The notes: generated by a model not told the origin, from the sequence alone. DNA of 64,000 nt from Filosporella fistucella (GCA_030077755.1 JAQJZZ010000010.1:1116001-1180000), one strand, 5' to 3'. Positions 12,141 through 24,437 are shown, counted from the stretch's first letter. Translations and numbers: made by a program.

Positions 12141-13854
12141 ATCCTCATCCTCTCCTTCTCGTCTCCTCCTCCTCTCCTCAACTGATTCTGGTTCGGATTC
12201 TGCTCACCACTGCAAACATCATTCCATCCCCCTCATCTCCCTTCCAATATCACTTATATTTTACAATTATCATACATCGCCATTCCGAATCCCTTCTCCA
12301 CATTCACCGGTTCTTCCAAGCTTACGTCTGCCATTCTGCGCTTTACTACGGAACCGAAAAAAGTCTCGCGTCGCACCGGTGTCTTTCCCCGCATGCGCCT
12401 CACTTCTCGCTCACTTAAACACCACCTCGAGTCCCCCCCATCGCAATTAACTTTACCGCGCAACATCATCTTCCTACTTCCTCTCTCAGTCCTCCTCGAC
12501 CACAGCTCTCGAGACTGAGGCCCTTGCCTTTCATTTCCGTTCGACCATGGGCCACGCTTAGCCAGGGCGACTCCCAAAGCCTCATTCCTACCAAGAGCTC
12601 CGCATGCGCAGACGCCTGTACCATTTCACGATTTCTTTATATTCGGCGAACTTAGAAGGTCTTTTGTGTGGAAGCATAAATTGAAGAAGAGCAACTCCGG
12701 CAGATACAATAGAAGGTTTTACGATTTCATACGGCAATTGCAATTCGAGGTATGTAATGAATTACTGTCTTTGGGCATTCTGCAGCTGGAGCCCTGGAGT
12801 ACTGGCAATAGTTGATGATGAAGCTGACACCACCCTGCACAGATACCATTTCATTATTTTCGAATCCCGCTGTCATCGGGTTCCCTTAATAATTCAACGA
12901 CCGTGAGTAATATTTCCTCATTTTGTCAGTCCGCCTTACATGCAATCTCTTGTGTGTGTTTCTTGGAGCGTTAGACAATCCCAGCCGGCATTCTCATACA
13001 ACAAGGCGAACTCGATATCATTCGGACACGAAGATAAAACTCGGACCTTGGAGGAAAAGCTGCGAATGTTATTTCTAGTCTCTTACGGGGCAATCGTGGC
13101 GCTCGACTAGGCGCCTCGTTGAAGTGGTATACCAAAGAAGTGCAGTTCAGGCATACACCCTCTTTGTTACCTTTCAAGACAACAATAGGATATGCGGCGT
13201 CATCGAGACTCAAAGAATCAGTCTCTGGATCTGTATTCTATTGTCCGAATCTTTGGTGGCGGCTAGAGCTTATTATTCTTGCTTACCACGTAGTTTGTGT
13301 TATATTTTACTTTACTGACAAGTTCCTGCTCACTAGACAATACTTCCATACATAATTCATTTTGTAAACTTACAACTCTCTGAGACGATTCGATTTCACG
13401 ATTACGGGTATCAGCTTTTACACCATCGCAACTAACGAACTCGACACCGCCTCCAGGTCGTGACAGAGCTGCGCAAGCGTTCCACCTGAAAACAAGCGCA
13501 TGAATCCTTTATCCCGGAAATATCCCTTCTCGTGGCAAAAACGTACTGCTATAACACAAGTCTCTATTTCCAAAACCCTACCAACTTCGCCGTCTCCATC
13601 AAACCTGTCTTATTAACCTACTCCACGTCCGCTCTCACGCCTCTACTCGATCACATACTTGGCCATATATTCTAAATATCACTTCAACTAGTTAATTCCT
13701 GGAACACTGAAATTAGACCAGGTCGTCCTCAGCACTCGAGTTCAGATATCCTAGGTTCGTCTATTCTATTATTCCAATTGCCCTCAAACTTGTGTCGATA
13801 GTCTTCGGAAATTGCTCGTCTACAATCGTCCTATTAGTTTGATTTCAAAGTGTT

Positions 13855-14173
13855 TTCCCATCAGGTGGGCACGATCTGCTGTTCTTGTTAGGTGGGAGCA
13901 ACTTGATACTCCTATCAGACAAGAATAACCTATTATTCTACTAGATAGTTGTAACCTGTTGTTCTCGCCAGGCAGCAGCAATTTGTTCTCGTTAGACGGG
14001 AGCAACTCCTTATTCTCACAAGGTGGGAACAACCTGTTGTTCTCGTTAGGCGGGTGCAACTTGATATTCCCATCGGACAGGAATAGCTTTCATTCCCATC
14101 GGACGGGTGCAGCCCGTTCTTCCCGTCAGGCGGGAGCACTTCGTTATTTTCATCAGGCGAGTGCAACTTCTTA
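13855..14173. repeat. 27-bp minisatellite, about 12 degenerate units
   Basis: Head-to-tail units of 24-27 bp follow the pattern TTCYCRTYAGGCGGGAGCAA plus CTTGTTA. Well-matched units start near 13882, 13986, 14040, 14094 and 14121. Because most units are 27 bp (nine codons), the minus strand reads as a repetitive Asn-Glu-Asn-Leu-Leu-Pro peptide in more than one frame. No start context, splice sites or further coding sequence support a protein. The array lies 0.8 kb upstream of the PSP1-domain gene and may be within its transcribed leader. Confidence 0.85.
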
Positions 14174-14941
14174 AGACACGCGAAGACAACAAGTAAATCT
14201 ACTATCTCGTAAGACAAGTCAAGCGTGTAGTTTTATTCAGGCTTTCTGTCCTTCGAACCTTCAAACTTTTCCGTTACTGGTTGCGGCACGTCCTCTTGCC
14301 TTTCTCAATGAGATTCGTTCTTTCATGTGGACAACTCAAGCAAGTTAGTAGTCTTGCAATCACAGGTGCATCTGCACATGAGTGGCTCCTCAGTCGAGTT
14401 TACTCAGTGTTCATATATACACAGTTTAGGGGCTGAAATCTATGTCCATTTGATTGCCTCCACTAGATATCGCATCGCTGCCTGTTAATCTCCTTCTGAG
14501 ACCTCAGCTTCACTTCCTTGCAGCACTTGAAATCGCTACCTTCTACATTTCCTGGATCGAGCTAACAATTCTCAGCTGTTCACCTCAGCATCGCGGCGGG
14601 AAAGCAGGTTTGTCGCATTCAACATCCAGCGCACACTCATTGCATCGTGCAATCACAACCGCGCACTATACCTGAGAGAGACTGAAGGTCATATATGGAC
14701 ACACAGACCACTGTTTAATACGAAACTTTGGCAATACAATCGTTCTATTCTACTTTCAGATCCAGTAAGTAGCCAGCAGCGCGCATTAAGCGAGCTTTAG
14801 CGAACCCCTTTTCAGGCTTTCTTGCAAATGAGATGATATATTAACTTCCGACAATGTAAACGCCTCTCATCTTATGCTTATCGCTGACGCATCTATAGCT
14901 CAAATCAGCTGGTAGAAAATTACGTCTATACAAACCTCGTC

Positions 14942-17768
14942 ATGATGAATTCTAACAAAGTCGGAACCGGAAATAAGCCGGTCCAATCAACTCCCTCCTC
15001 CATGACCTCAAGCAACCCCTCTATACTGCTTGACAAATTCAATGGAAGACGATCAACTCCAGACTCCGAGGCTTTGGCAAGCTCCGATGATGAAGCTGAG
15101 CGCCAAGATCACCCACAGCCTGTCGTTCAACCGCAAAAGCCAACTCGCAGAGCCTCTTGGCTGAATGATACTACTCAAACTGGTGCCCAACCTCGAAAAG
15201 GCTCGTTTGCCTCTAGTTCCATGTCTCCTACTACATCGCATCCCAGTACACCTTCAGCAGAATCGAGCACATGGGCTGCACACAGTCAAGTCAGTGGTAG
15301 TACAGTTGGTGTTGGACGAGGGCACACTGGATCAAGTTCATTTCCTTGGGGAAGTGGTATTTGGAACAACGACTCCCGCAAAGAACCTCCTTCGAGATTG
15401 ACTGAGGTCTTACCTTCTCCCACATCATTGCAGTCCCCATCATCAGGCAACGGATATTTCGGAGATCTCATGAACAATCAACGGGACACGTCATCAAATC
15501 CAACAATTCCATTCGCCATTCCGCTCCATCCTACCCCAAAAACGTACCGATCACAATCTTATTCTGTCGGCCAACTTGACCCAGATTCTCCTGCATCAAT
15601 TGCGTCTTCTGCTACAACTCAGATTTTCGCGGGACGGGGAAGGCCACTCCCCCATTCCGGACTCCAGCACAGACCATCACGGCCAAGTATGCTAAGTGAG
15701 ATGTCAAATGAAGGCGGGCTTGGGAAATTGAAAGAGGTTGATGATGATGACGATGAAAGCACCAATGGCTCCAATCATGGAGTTGCATTACAATCTAATG
15801 AGGCGAAGACGATCGAGATACTAGCTCGTGAGAATGCCATGTTACGCCAGCAACAATATCACAATTCCAGAATTCGTCCTCGCTCTTCTACCAGCAATGC
15901 ATACGGTTTGGCAAACACATATTCGATGCAAGAACCACTTCCGGAGGAGTCCGACTACGCAATTGACGAGCTTGACGAAATAAATGAGCTTCAAGATATT
16001 ACTAACAAGAGTATGTTGTCACGCAGAATGAGTGAATATGGTGCCGCTGGACAAGCTCGCGTGCCTCCTTATGTTGCATTGGAAAATAGGAAACTCGAAA
16101 ATGTCAAGAAAGCTTACTGGCAGAGCTCGCTTGGATTTGGCGGCTTATCAGACATTCCCCAGAGCAGACGACATTCTTTTGCAGATGTTCCCACTCGCCA
16201 AGGCTCTGTGAGCTCTGCTGGGGAGCCTTTGTCGGCTCATGAGAATAGCCTGCAGGAAAGCATGTCTCCAAAGGAGTTCCAGAATAGATATCAGGATGGA
16301 GGCTATTCGCTGAATGACCATGGTGAGCACTTTCAACGTTTTAGCAAAAATCTCCCCGCTTGCTTGCTCGAGAGTTTAAACAACTTCAATACTGCTTAAG
16401 GGAGGAACCTCCTATATTTTATGAATGGATGATTGACACCAGGAATTAGCAGCGTCGTATTTCGGTGGCATTCCTGCTCGCATCGACCCCTACTCCGGCG
16501 CAGCAAATTATCAACCTACGCCGTATTCGTACGCAAATCCTGCTCAATATGGAGGCGGTCGGGCAGCTTCTCCTCACCGCAGCATGTACGGTGTGCCACA
16601 ACCTCGCCACAATCAACTGTTGTACATTGTTCTCTTCAAGTGTTCCCGAGCCGATGTGTTCTATGTTCAAGAAGGGACAGGGCTCTCGGTAAAACCTGGA
16701 GATCTCGTCATTGTCGAGGCCGATCGCGGAACTGACCTCGGAACAGTCGCTCGGGACAATGTCGACTGGGCATCCGCGAAAGAGCTCAAGGAACATTATG
16801 CAGAGGAACATTACAAATGGCTTATGATGTACTCTCAAAGTGCATCAGGAAACTCAGATGGTACAGGAGCAGGCTTGATGGCTGCATCAAATGGCCTTCA
16901 AGGTAGTGCTGTCGGTGGTATGGGCCCTCCTAGTCAACATGGTATGCAAGAGCCTAATCCAGGTGAAATTAAACCCAAAATCATCAAGAGACTTGCACAA
17001 AACCACGAGATCCAAGCACTTCGAGATAAGGAAGGAAACGAAGCAAAAGCAAAGAGGGTTTGCATGCAAAAAGTCAAGGAACATGGACTGCATATGGAAA
17101 TCCTCGATGCTGAATTCCAGATGTAAGTCACATCAACTAATTATTATCTACAGCACTAACACACTAACAGGGATTGGAAGAAGTTGACATTTTACTACTT
17201 TGCTGATGCTTACATCAACTTCAATTCGCTTGTTACCGACCTTTTCAAAGTTTATAAGACCAGAATCTGGATGTCAGCTATCAATCCTGCTTCCTTCGCA
17301 AGCCCATCCCTTGGCCTTCAGGCTCCCAGTGGGGTCGGCATCGGTTTTGTCGGGGTGAGCAGGTCCACCCAGGCTGAACGTCGACCCCCACCTGCTGAGC
17401 AATCGTCCTACGGCATCACTCCTTCTGGACCCCCCTATAGAGGAGCGTTCTCGCAGCCTTTTACTCCAGCTCTGGATAGGGCTGCAATACCTCCCACAGC
17501 ATTCCAGCCTTCTGGGTATACCTATGGTTACTCTCCATTCGGTGCTGCGCCACGGAATATGGCCGTCTCACCAAGTGGCTTCGTTCCAATGGATCAATTC
17601 GGTGGATTTCCTGCACCAAACGATTTCCAAGGCCTTCCTGCTCGCTTCCCTTCACCACATACCTCCTCGCACGAAAACAACGAATTTGGCAGAGGCTCGA
17701 ATGGGATATCAGCGCCGAACGAGGCATGGATCAGCAGTTTCCAAGGGCTTTCCATGAACACCCGATGA
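14942..17768 (+). CDS. PSP1 C-terminal-domain protein (883 aa)
   Basis: Three exons: 14942-16322, 16450-17122 and 17171-17768. Intron 1 is 127 bp (CATG^GTGAGC ... GAATTAG) and intron 2 is 48 bp (GAT^GTAAGT ... CTAACAG); both keep frame. The N-terminal ~480 residues are Ser/Pro/Thr-rich and disordered, with an acidic patch (EVDDDDDEST). The middle holds the PSP1 core, about residues 510-710: QLLYIVLFKCSRADVFYV, then GDLVIVEADRGTDLGTV and KLTFYYFAD. The C-terminal ~150 residues are Gly/Pro/Tyr/Phe-rich. Family knowledge: yeast Psp1 suppresses DNA polymerase alpha mutations when overexpressed, and the domain is shared with bacterial YaaT. The biochemical role is unclear. Intron 1 ends in TAGCAG, a tandem acceptor. 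Confidence 0.88.
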
Positions 17769-19476
17769 GATCAACTTCAATGCCATCGGTCTGACACGAA
17801 TATACGAAGTGTCTCATCGACGAGAAACTTTACAAAACTAGACACCTCTATATCTCGTGGTGTATTATTTTCCCTTCACATGTTCTCAACTTAAAAGACT
17901 TTACCATTTGCTTTTCAATTTCAACAACACTCGAAACTAGATATCGACATAATTCAGCAAATCCAACATATACCAACACTGCACTTTATGACATTTCTGG
18001 TGGATCTTGATTCGTTTGATTATACTTCCTCTGGCTGATGGCTACATCTTCCTTTCATCTCTGCTATACTTTGCCATAGTGTTCGGGACTCTATACCGCA
18101 TGAGAGGATACAGAAAGCGCCTTGCGATCCACTTATAAGGTTCCAATTTATAATTTGGGGCCTCATAAGCCACCGCCACCGCCACCTCTCAGCTCTGGAT
18201 CATCAGATCACCACACAGACTTTATGGCGGCCCTCATATAGGACGTGCAGATCTCTCGGACAGCTGTACAAAGGGCTGGTGGAGCCAAAAAAAAAATTAA
18301 TGCATCTCGGATATGAACGGCGTGCAAAATAAGGATGAACACTTCGATCTCGACTTCTTATTCTTCAGTCATTTAGCTTTAAAGATTTCTTTTGTGCCAG
18401 CGATGGAGGAATTTCAGCGCAATCAAGATCAGAGTGTTCCAACTTTCATTGACGACTTTCACGAATATGGGAATCATGGAGAAGGAGACAAGGTTTAGAC
18501 AGATTTGAAATTTTATCGTACTGCGTATTTTCTTCGGTAATTGGATTCGGATTCAGGTGCCAGGCAGGGAATTTCAATGGTCAAATGGGCATACAAAATT
18601 TCAATCGAGAATGAGATGAAAATTTGGGTTTGCGAGGAACGTTTTGATTCCTATCAATAATCGATCTGCTTCTCAACAATGACTTTTTCTTTCTGTTGGT
18701 GTAGGGATGGGGATCTACTAGTTGAGCAGAATGGATATACTTCGTACATATTGACAATCGACCTCTCCCGTTCAATTGTGAGCCTTGGGATTCGAAACTT
18801 AAAAAAGTTACTTGCATCCTCTTTCGTAAATTTTACCTTCAATTAGGACCCACTAGCCAGTCAAGAGCTTTAGTTTGATTACCGAAAAGGGGCTCGGTTT
18901 CTCTGTCCCTTTGATGTGCAACGAGTCACTGGCTTGGCTTGGGGAAATAAATGGCATACAGTGTGAAATTATTGCTATGGTACACAACTATAATATTATC
19001 CAAAGATATTTAAAAGAACGGTGACAAGCGAATTGAAGTTGATAAAACGAGCTGAATATCTTAAGTCAATGCGCTACAGGCTTTTCTTTAGATTAACTAA
19101 GTCTTGTTAAATAATCAAAAACCCTATAGACTTAAGCTTAGGTATATTAGCTTATATGAAGGTAATACTTATAATTTAAAATTTTACGGAATTTGTAAAG
19201 TATCAAAATATTTATAATCTTTATAAGATATACCTTATACTATTTGGCCCCAATCGCGCAGACTTAAAATATTAAGCTCGTAATTAAGCATTAGCAAAGT
19301 GGTATTCGGATCGACACAATTAGAATATTATTTAAATATCAAGATTTGCTATACATTCCCAGCGCTCTCCATTGGTCCGTTCTGTCAGGTAGTCTTTATG
19401 TGTCGGGTTAAAGTGCTACTTAGATAGAAGTCTTAGAATCTTGTATTGATCCCCAAAATTCGGGATAATGATAATG
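17769..19476. other. Intergenic interval containing MITE-like copy B
   Basis: No gene recognised. The 3' side of the PSP1 gene occupies the first few hundred bases, and an A-run lies at 18286-18296. The DNA becomes markedly AT-rich from about 18950 and contains the element at 19048-19280, which ends 196 bp beyond the stop codon of the membrane-protein gene. Confidence 0.5.
19048..19280 (+). mobile_element. MITE-like element, copy B (complete ends, most AT-rich)
   Basis: 233 bp with terminal inverted repeats that are nearly identical: the left end starts CGAGCTGAATATCTTAAG and the right end, reverse-complemented, starts CGAGCTTAATATTTTAAG. The flanking triplets are AAA and TAA, a possible damaged TWA duplication. 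It aligns over its length with the other two copies but carries more T for C and A for G, as expected after repeat-induced point mutation. No coding capacity. Confidence 0.75.
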
Positions 19477-21102
19477 TTAAGAACTTCTCTCTCGATCCTG
19501 AACAATCCTGCCACCATACATTTGTCCATACCTGAGTCGGACATTCTCACTCTCTCCATTCGTTTCCAGTCCAATGTGGCCTTTCTTCTCGCCTTCATCT
19601 CCACCACAATAAGTAACGTGATATTTGACACCTCCTTGTCTCGACAGCTCCTCCTCGATCTCAGCGTCCGTATACGCGCAAATATCACTTCCCAATTCGA
19701 CTTTTATCGCCTCCGACATGTCGATCGCTGCCCTGTACTTACCTAGCGATCTCCCATATCTCAGAAGCTGGCTCCTTCGGTTCATGTGTGTCCAAACAGC
19801 GTAAGTGCCGATTGCCCAGAAAGCGTTGAATAGCGCAAAGAAAGCGCAGACGTAGATAGCAAATCCCCACTGGTACACTCCTCGAGCGATACACTGGACA
19901 TTATTGGATACGGTAAAGTATTGAGCGTTGTAACTTTGATTTTCATATCTGAAAAACACGTAGCCAGAAACACTCCAACGGTTATTACCCGTTTGAGGAT
20001 TGGAAGATTCATTGTACTGATCTATACCATGCTGAAGATCATTTGTTTGCATTGCCACTATTCAAGAATCAAACTCAGAAAATTCAGTCTACGGAGTCCT
20101 TCACTTACAATCGTACAGTTCCGACCATAGCTGGACATCTGGACCCGACTGCATCAAGATCGGACCATCTTGGGAAACCCACGAATCATTCCCTTCTAGC
20201 CGCGAGATGTTACTGAATTGAAAAGCCATATTCTCGGGTGCAGCGATTGTCGTATAATTTACAAAGCCAGATCTCTCCTTTAATTTCACCAGAGTATCTT
20301 GGAGCGGGACATACCCCGTCATGGCATTCGTCCAAACAGGCCAAAGAGTGACCCATATAACACTTGAAATGATCCATAACACGAGTATATTCTTCCTCCA
20401 ACCTAAACTCGAGAAGAATGTCTTGAAAAGTGGCCCGAGAGACAATATAGAAGCCCACTGCAGAGAAATAGTAGAGTATAGCTTGTACGACACTCTATTT
20501 TCCTCCATGATTCGTAACAGAATTGCCGTGTAGACCTTATAGGTGATCCAACCAAGCATTGCTTGTCCACCACGGGTGACGGTAATGTCCCAGGTCAAGT
20601 CAGCCAGTTTGGCTTGTCCAAATGATAGTGTCCCAAAGGCGACGGTGATATCCAGCCAAAGAGAAGGATGATACTCTTCATACATATCCAAGGATAGAGT
20701 CGTACAATATGTCACCCCAATATGGTAACCAGTGGGACTCCGATTGGAAAATGCAACGCCGAAGCATAACGCGAACGGAATTCCGACACCAATTATAGCA
20801 GCTACAGCCGTCAAGATGTGTTTTGTTACCCGTTTTGAGGCTGGATTGGGATAAAACGCTTTGGGTTGGAATTTGTGTGTCGTGTCCAGCATTCCGAAGG
20901 ATTCTCGATTGTCCCCAGCGACGAAATTGTGCGAGGTAATTGATACGTCCGAGTCACGAGAAGGTTGAACTCTGGTACAATGATCTGGCGAGAGATCGGG
21001 GGAGATCCTGCCCTGAGATAACCGGTCGTAATGTCCACATCGAATTTGTCGAGCTTCTATAGGAAAGCCTTCCATAGCTAGGAATACAAAATGCGGCGAC
21101 AA
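19477..21102 (-). CDS. Multi-pass membrane protein of unknown function (524 aa)
   Basis: Exon 1 is 21102-20109 and exon 2 is 20057-19477. The 51-bp intron (GATT^GTAAGT ... TTGAATAG) restores frame. Hydrophobic segments are visible near residues 96-119 (AAIIGVGIPFALCFGVAF), 150-165, 189-201, 241-262 (ILVLWIISSVIWVTLW) and, in exon 2, around 395-418 (WGFAIYVCAFFALFNAFW). A large polar loop between the last two contains several N-x-S/T sites. The N-terminal ~85 residues and C-terminal ~100 residues are hydrophilic and probably cytosolic. I do not recognise the family, and no transporter or receptor signature is evident. An alternative start at 21075 would remove nine residues. Confidence 0.72.
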
Positions 21103-21645
21103 ATTTGTGCATGTCTTGACAGGAGAATCAGCAAGTTAGATTTCGAAAGATTGCTTGAGTGGTCGTGCCTTAAGAAGGATTTCTTCTCCAATCCTAACAG
21201 GCCCAGTTTATTCCAAGGGGTTGGCCTTTTTTTAGAAGTTTGCCTTGTTGGTACTGCCCCGACTGTGCAAAAGAGGCACAGCAGGTCGTGAAACACAAGA
21301 TAGCCGCTTTCGGAACCAAGATCCACTCAATCCACATAGATTCAAGTCGATTTGACTCGGTTGAGAATATACTGACTTGGTTCATGTTTTTACAAGTATT
21401 TTGTTAGCCCTGAGAGGATGTTCCCAGTTGAATCGCTTGCGACAGACGGTTCGCTCTACATGCTGGGTGATGCTCATCGACAAAACAGCACTTGGAGCAA
21501 GAGCAATATGCAGACAGCAGAATTTAGACATTAAATCATTCATCGTGTTTTAATGTACAGTTATATACAATCCTTTCCCGTGCCATTATATCCAACTCCT
21601 CCTCTACTCATTAGGTTTATCCCCCATACCCCACTCCATCTCAAC

Positions 21646-22372
21646 TTAAGCGAGTTGACCCCTAACAACACCAAGCGGGAACAGTGTAGTGTGACTGTCG
21701 GTAAAGAAAGCAGCTGGATTTGCCTCGATCTGCCTAACAGTGAAGCCGGTTCCAGTATCAGCTCCATTTGGACCATTCAATCCAGTTGTGAATGGTCCAG
21801 TCATGCATCCAAGGCTGATTCTCCTCTTGTCATCACCTACGGGATTAGGGAAAGCGAGACGTGGTGGACCAGATGCACCACGGGCAGCCTCATGGATGTG
21901 GGTGGCTGTTCGGGCTGGCGATTGGTAGCCGCCAGCGACGTTCAGTAGGGTGATATTCTGCGCGCGTTAGCTTGTGAAGAGGATATTCCTTGGTAGAATG
22001 ACCTACCCAGCATATGGTGTTCTCATTTGAATTGATACCATAGTTGAAGAATCCCACAGCTTCTTTCGGGCCCGGGACAGGTTTAGTCCCGTTTCGAACT
22101 TCGGCCCCTACAGCTACGACATTGTAGGTGCTGGTAAATACAAAGGGAGACGAGCAGGATGAGCCTGTACCCTTACCCTCCCCTGTTCCTGGAGGATATT
22201 TGACATTCTCCCATCCTCCTGGGGGAGGGGGGTAGTACGGGAGATTCTCCCCAGTTCCATCAGGATAATCAACAGATTCCCATCCGCCTGGTGGTGGTGG
22301 GTAATCGGTAGGAGCTGACGCCGCAGTTGCAGCAAGAATAATGGCGGCCGAAGCGAGGGATATGACCTTCAT
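21646..22372 (-). CDS. Secreted CHRD-type protein (225 aa)
   Basis: Exon 1 is 22372-22007 and exon 2 is 21957-21646. The 49-bp intron (TGCTGG^GTAGGT ... GCGCGCAG) is phase 0. A clear signal peptide (MKVISLASAAIILAATAASA) is followed by two copies of a Tyr/Pro/Gly motif (YPPPPGGWE at about residues 24 and 47). The rest reads as a CHRD-like beta domain: FTSTYNVVAVGAEVRNG, then ATHIHEAARGASGPPRLAFP, then FFTDSHTTLFPLGVVRGQLA. The HIH and C-terminal RGQL elements are the CHRD hallmarks. Family knowledge: CHRD domains occur in chordin and in bacterial and fungal extracellular proteins, with no general enzymatic role assigned. It should be secreted or wall-associated. Confidence 0.85.
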
Positions 22373-23340
22373 GATGACAGAATGTAGTGTATAGAATGGT
22401 GATCTGATGATGTTGATTGTAAGTGAAAGGAGAAGAAGCTGTTGATGCGTACTGAATATGGTTGTTCGGAGTGAGGTATTGAGCCCTTATACATAAATTG
22501 GAGGGGCACTCCGATAAGGAGATTGAAAATGAATCTGCTTGCCAAGCTAGAGACTCTCAGCACCTCGTCATTGCGGCTGAATGCAAGACAGGCCAAGGAG
22601 CATATTCAGATGCAGAGGTTGTTCATAGACAAGCGTATCGAGGACGACCGGCCCAGAGCCAAAAGCAGTCACACCCTTTGGATCTGCCGAAGACTCCTTT
22701 GGGAAAACACAAAATGCTTGGCAAGCTTGAAGTTGGATGTCCAGCTAATGCCAAGAAAAAGTCGTGATTATTTGGTCACGTCCTAGGAGAGGATTGATAA
22801 GAGGCAACGGAAGACAGCGGAAAAGGCTGTGCAGAAATAGTGACACTTAGGGAACATAAGCTGTGATTGTGGGGATGGTAACATAATTGGGTGACGGGTG
22901 TTGGGCATGTCATGATCGTCAGCCGAGCTTCTAGGGCCCATTCTGGGCTTGATAACCAACCCCGGATCGGATTAAGCTTATGTTATTACTCACCAATTCA
23001 GACAACTGCCAAGTATCTGCCCTCTTGAACTCAATAGATTGAGTGTGGTGTGAGGAAAGGTACGCCCCATCATAGGCAACAATCCGTATCCTCAGAGCCA
23101 TGGCGGGGTTTCTTGAAGCCGAAAGCTGGGCGTGCGCAGGTGAAGACAAATGACAAATAGGACGTGCGTCTGAAAATCTCAGAAAAAGTAAGGGAAGTGG
23201 ATGATCAGAGTGTTCCACATACCTACTTACATACATCCAATGGTACTGTCGTGGACAAGTGACGACGATGCGCCAAATTGTCTCGGATGCGGTTGATAGT
23301 CAATCCCCGCTGCGGCACAACTTTTTGATGACATGTCTTT
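22373..23340. other. Intergenic interval, no gene seen
   Basis: About 970 bp between two minus-strand genes. It should hold the promoter of the CHRD gene and the 3' end of the metaxin-like gene. Open frames here are short and lack splice context or recognisable motifs. Confidence 0.5.
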
Positions 23341-24437
23341 TCATGAACCTCCGAAGTATCTAACAAGCAACCTTTCTCGGTGCTTAACCAGGTTATCCCT
23401 CCTCCTCAGCGCCAGGCAAAGTTTCTTTTCTTCCCAACCGAGATTTTCATCAAGCAGTAGATGTGTGTACGCAAACACACTTGCATCAAATAATGCTGGT
23501 TTGTTATTCCCAAAGAACCAAGAATCCTCACCTAGTAAGATGGACAGCGCCTCAAAAGCCTTATCCGCCTCGCTGTATAAATCATCCGTATCAATGATTG
23601 AAGCATATTTTAGGAGCTCTAATTCTGCCGCCGCTCGAAGCTGATGTGATATTGAAGCGCAGACCAGTGGATTCGAGGAAGCTGATGATACATATAGAGG
23701 ATATGCCACGGCCGAGAAGTTGAGAGGTTCTAGATAAAGCGTATAGAGCTATCAACGATCAGATATGCCTCCCAGCCTGCCGGTGGTTACTAACCCATGC
23801 ATTCCGTATCCTGTTATTCAAGAGAGACTGATAAGCCTCGTACCGCATGCTGGCAGATTCCTCGACTTTTCCACCATGATCTTCGGCGTATTTTACGAAT
23901 TTAGTTGTGACGATTGGCAATGCTTCTTGAGAGGAATTCGGCGAGGAGGCAGGAAGTAGAAATGGCAACGAGCCAGTGGGGGAGGCATGGTTATTCGAGG
24001 ATATTAGTCGGTGATCGATCCCAGCAATGTTTAAGAAAGCCTGTGGAGAGAGTCAATGGATGCTTTTAAACGTAACTTGGGGTACTCACCTGCCACTTCA
24101 AACAGCTGGGGTTGAAAGATGGCATTCCAGCTGATGCATCGTCATCTTTACTGAAGATATAGAGACTTGGTATCCTGGCAGATTTCGGCGCGCGTTGAGG
24201 CAATTGATTCGGAGGATATATAACTGCAGGAAACAAATCAAACAGCTTCTTCACGGGCGTAGGAATCGAAAAGAAGTCTCGTGCCGTGTTCGGCTGCTTT
24301 GGAAGAGCAGCCTGGCTATCATCGCCTTTTGGAAGAGAATCTTTGGACATTGGGGAGTAGAAAATAGGAGATTGGTGGTGATGTGGTTGTTTCACTGAAT
24401 AAATATCAAGCTCGTCAAGGTCACCTCGCATGTGCAT
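23341..24437 (-). CDS. Metaxin-like mitochondrial outer-membrane protein (333 aa)
   Basis: Three exons: 24437-24090, 24040-23795 and 23748-23341, with introns of 49 and 46 bp, both phase 0. I chose the first ATG in frame (24437); another lies six bases downstream. After ~85 residues of polar leader, a thioredoxin-fold-like segment resembles the metaxin GST-N domain: SLYIFSKDDDASAGMPSFNPSCLKWQAFLNIAG, with a cytosol-facing substrate-like stretch up to TTKFVKYAEDHGG. A helical GST-C-like half follows: WFFGNNKPALFDASVFAYTHLLL and KLCLALRRRDNLVKHRERL. The pattern 'FDASVFAY' after a Gly-Pro-rich turn is typical of metaxin/Sam37-type proteins. Family knowledge: these act in beta-barrel protein import (SAM complex). 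It lacks the usual Sam37 start, so I call it metaxin-like only. Confidence 0.75.

Larger units (their letters stand above)
9488..14941. other. Long interval without a supported gene
   Basis: This 5.4-kb stretch shows no gene I can defend. It contains low-order repeats (10272-10293, 10991-11063, 12101-12140), AGGTA-rich DNA at about 11985-12035, strongly pyrimidine-rich DNA at 12080-12500, and the 27-bp minisatellite at 13855-14173. Several intron-like motifs lie in the last 2.2 kb (for example GAGGTATGTAATG ... CTGCAG at about 12750-12784 and CCGTGAGTAATA near 12901). I infer that part of it may be a long spliced 5' leader of the gene at 14942. Confidence 0.45.

Noticed and set aside
12083..12577. 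Overlapping 100-116-codon frames on both strands
   Set aside because: They come from pyrimidine-rich DNA and a CCTTG repeat; all are Ser/Leu/Pro or Arg/Glu-rich artefacts.
13820..14217. Repetitive minus-strand frames across the 27-bp array as a repeat protein, or the array as CRISPR
   Set aside because: Units abut without unique spacers, so it is not CRISPR. The frames are open only because the unit is a multiple of three, and there is no start context, intron or flanking coding sequence.
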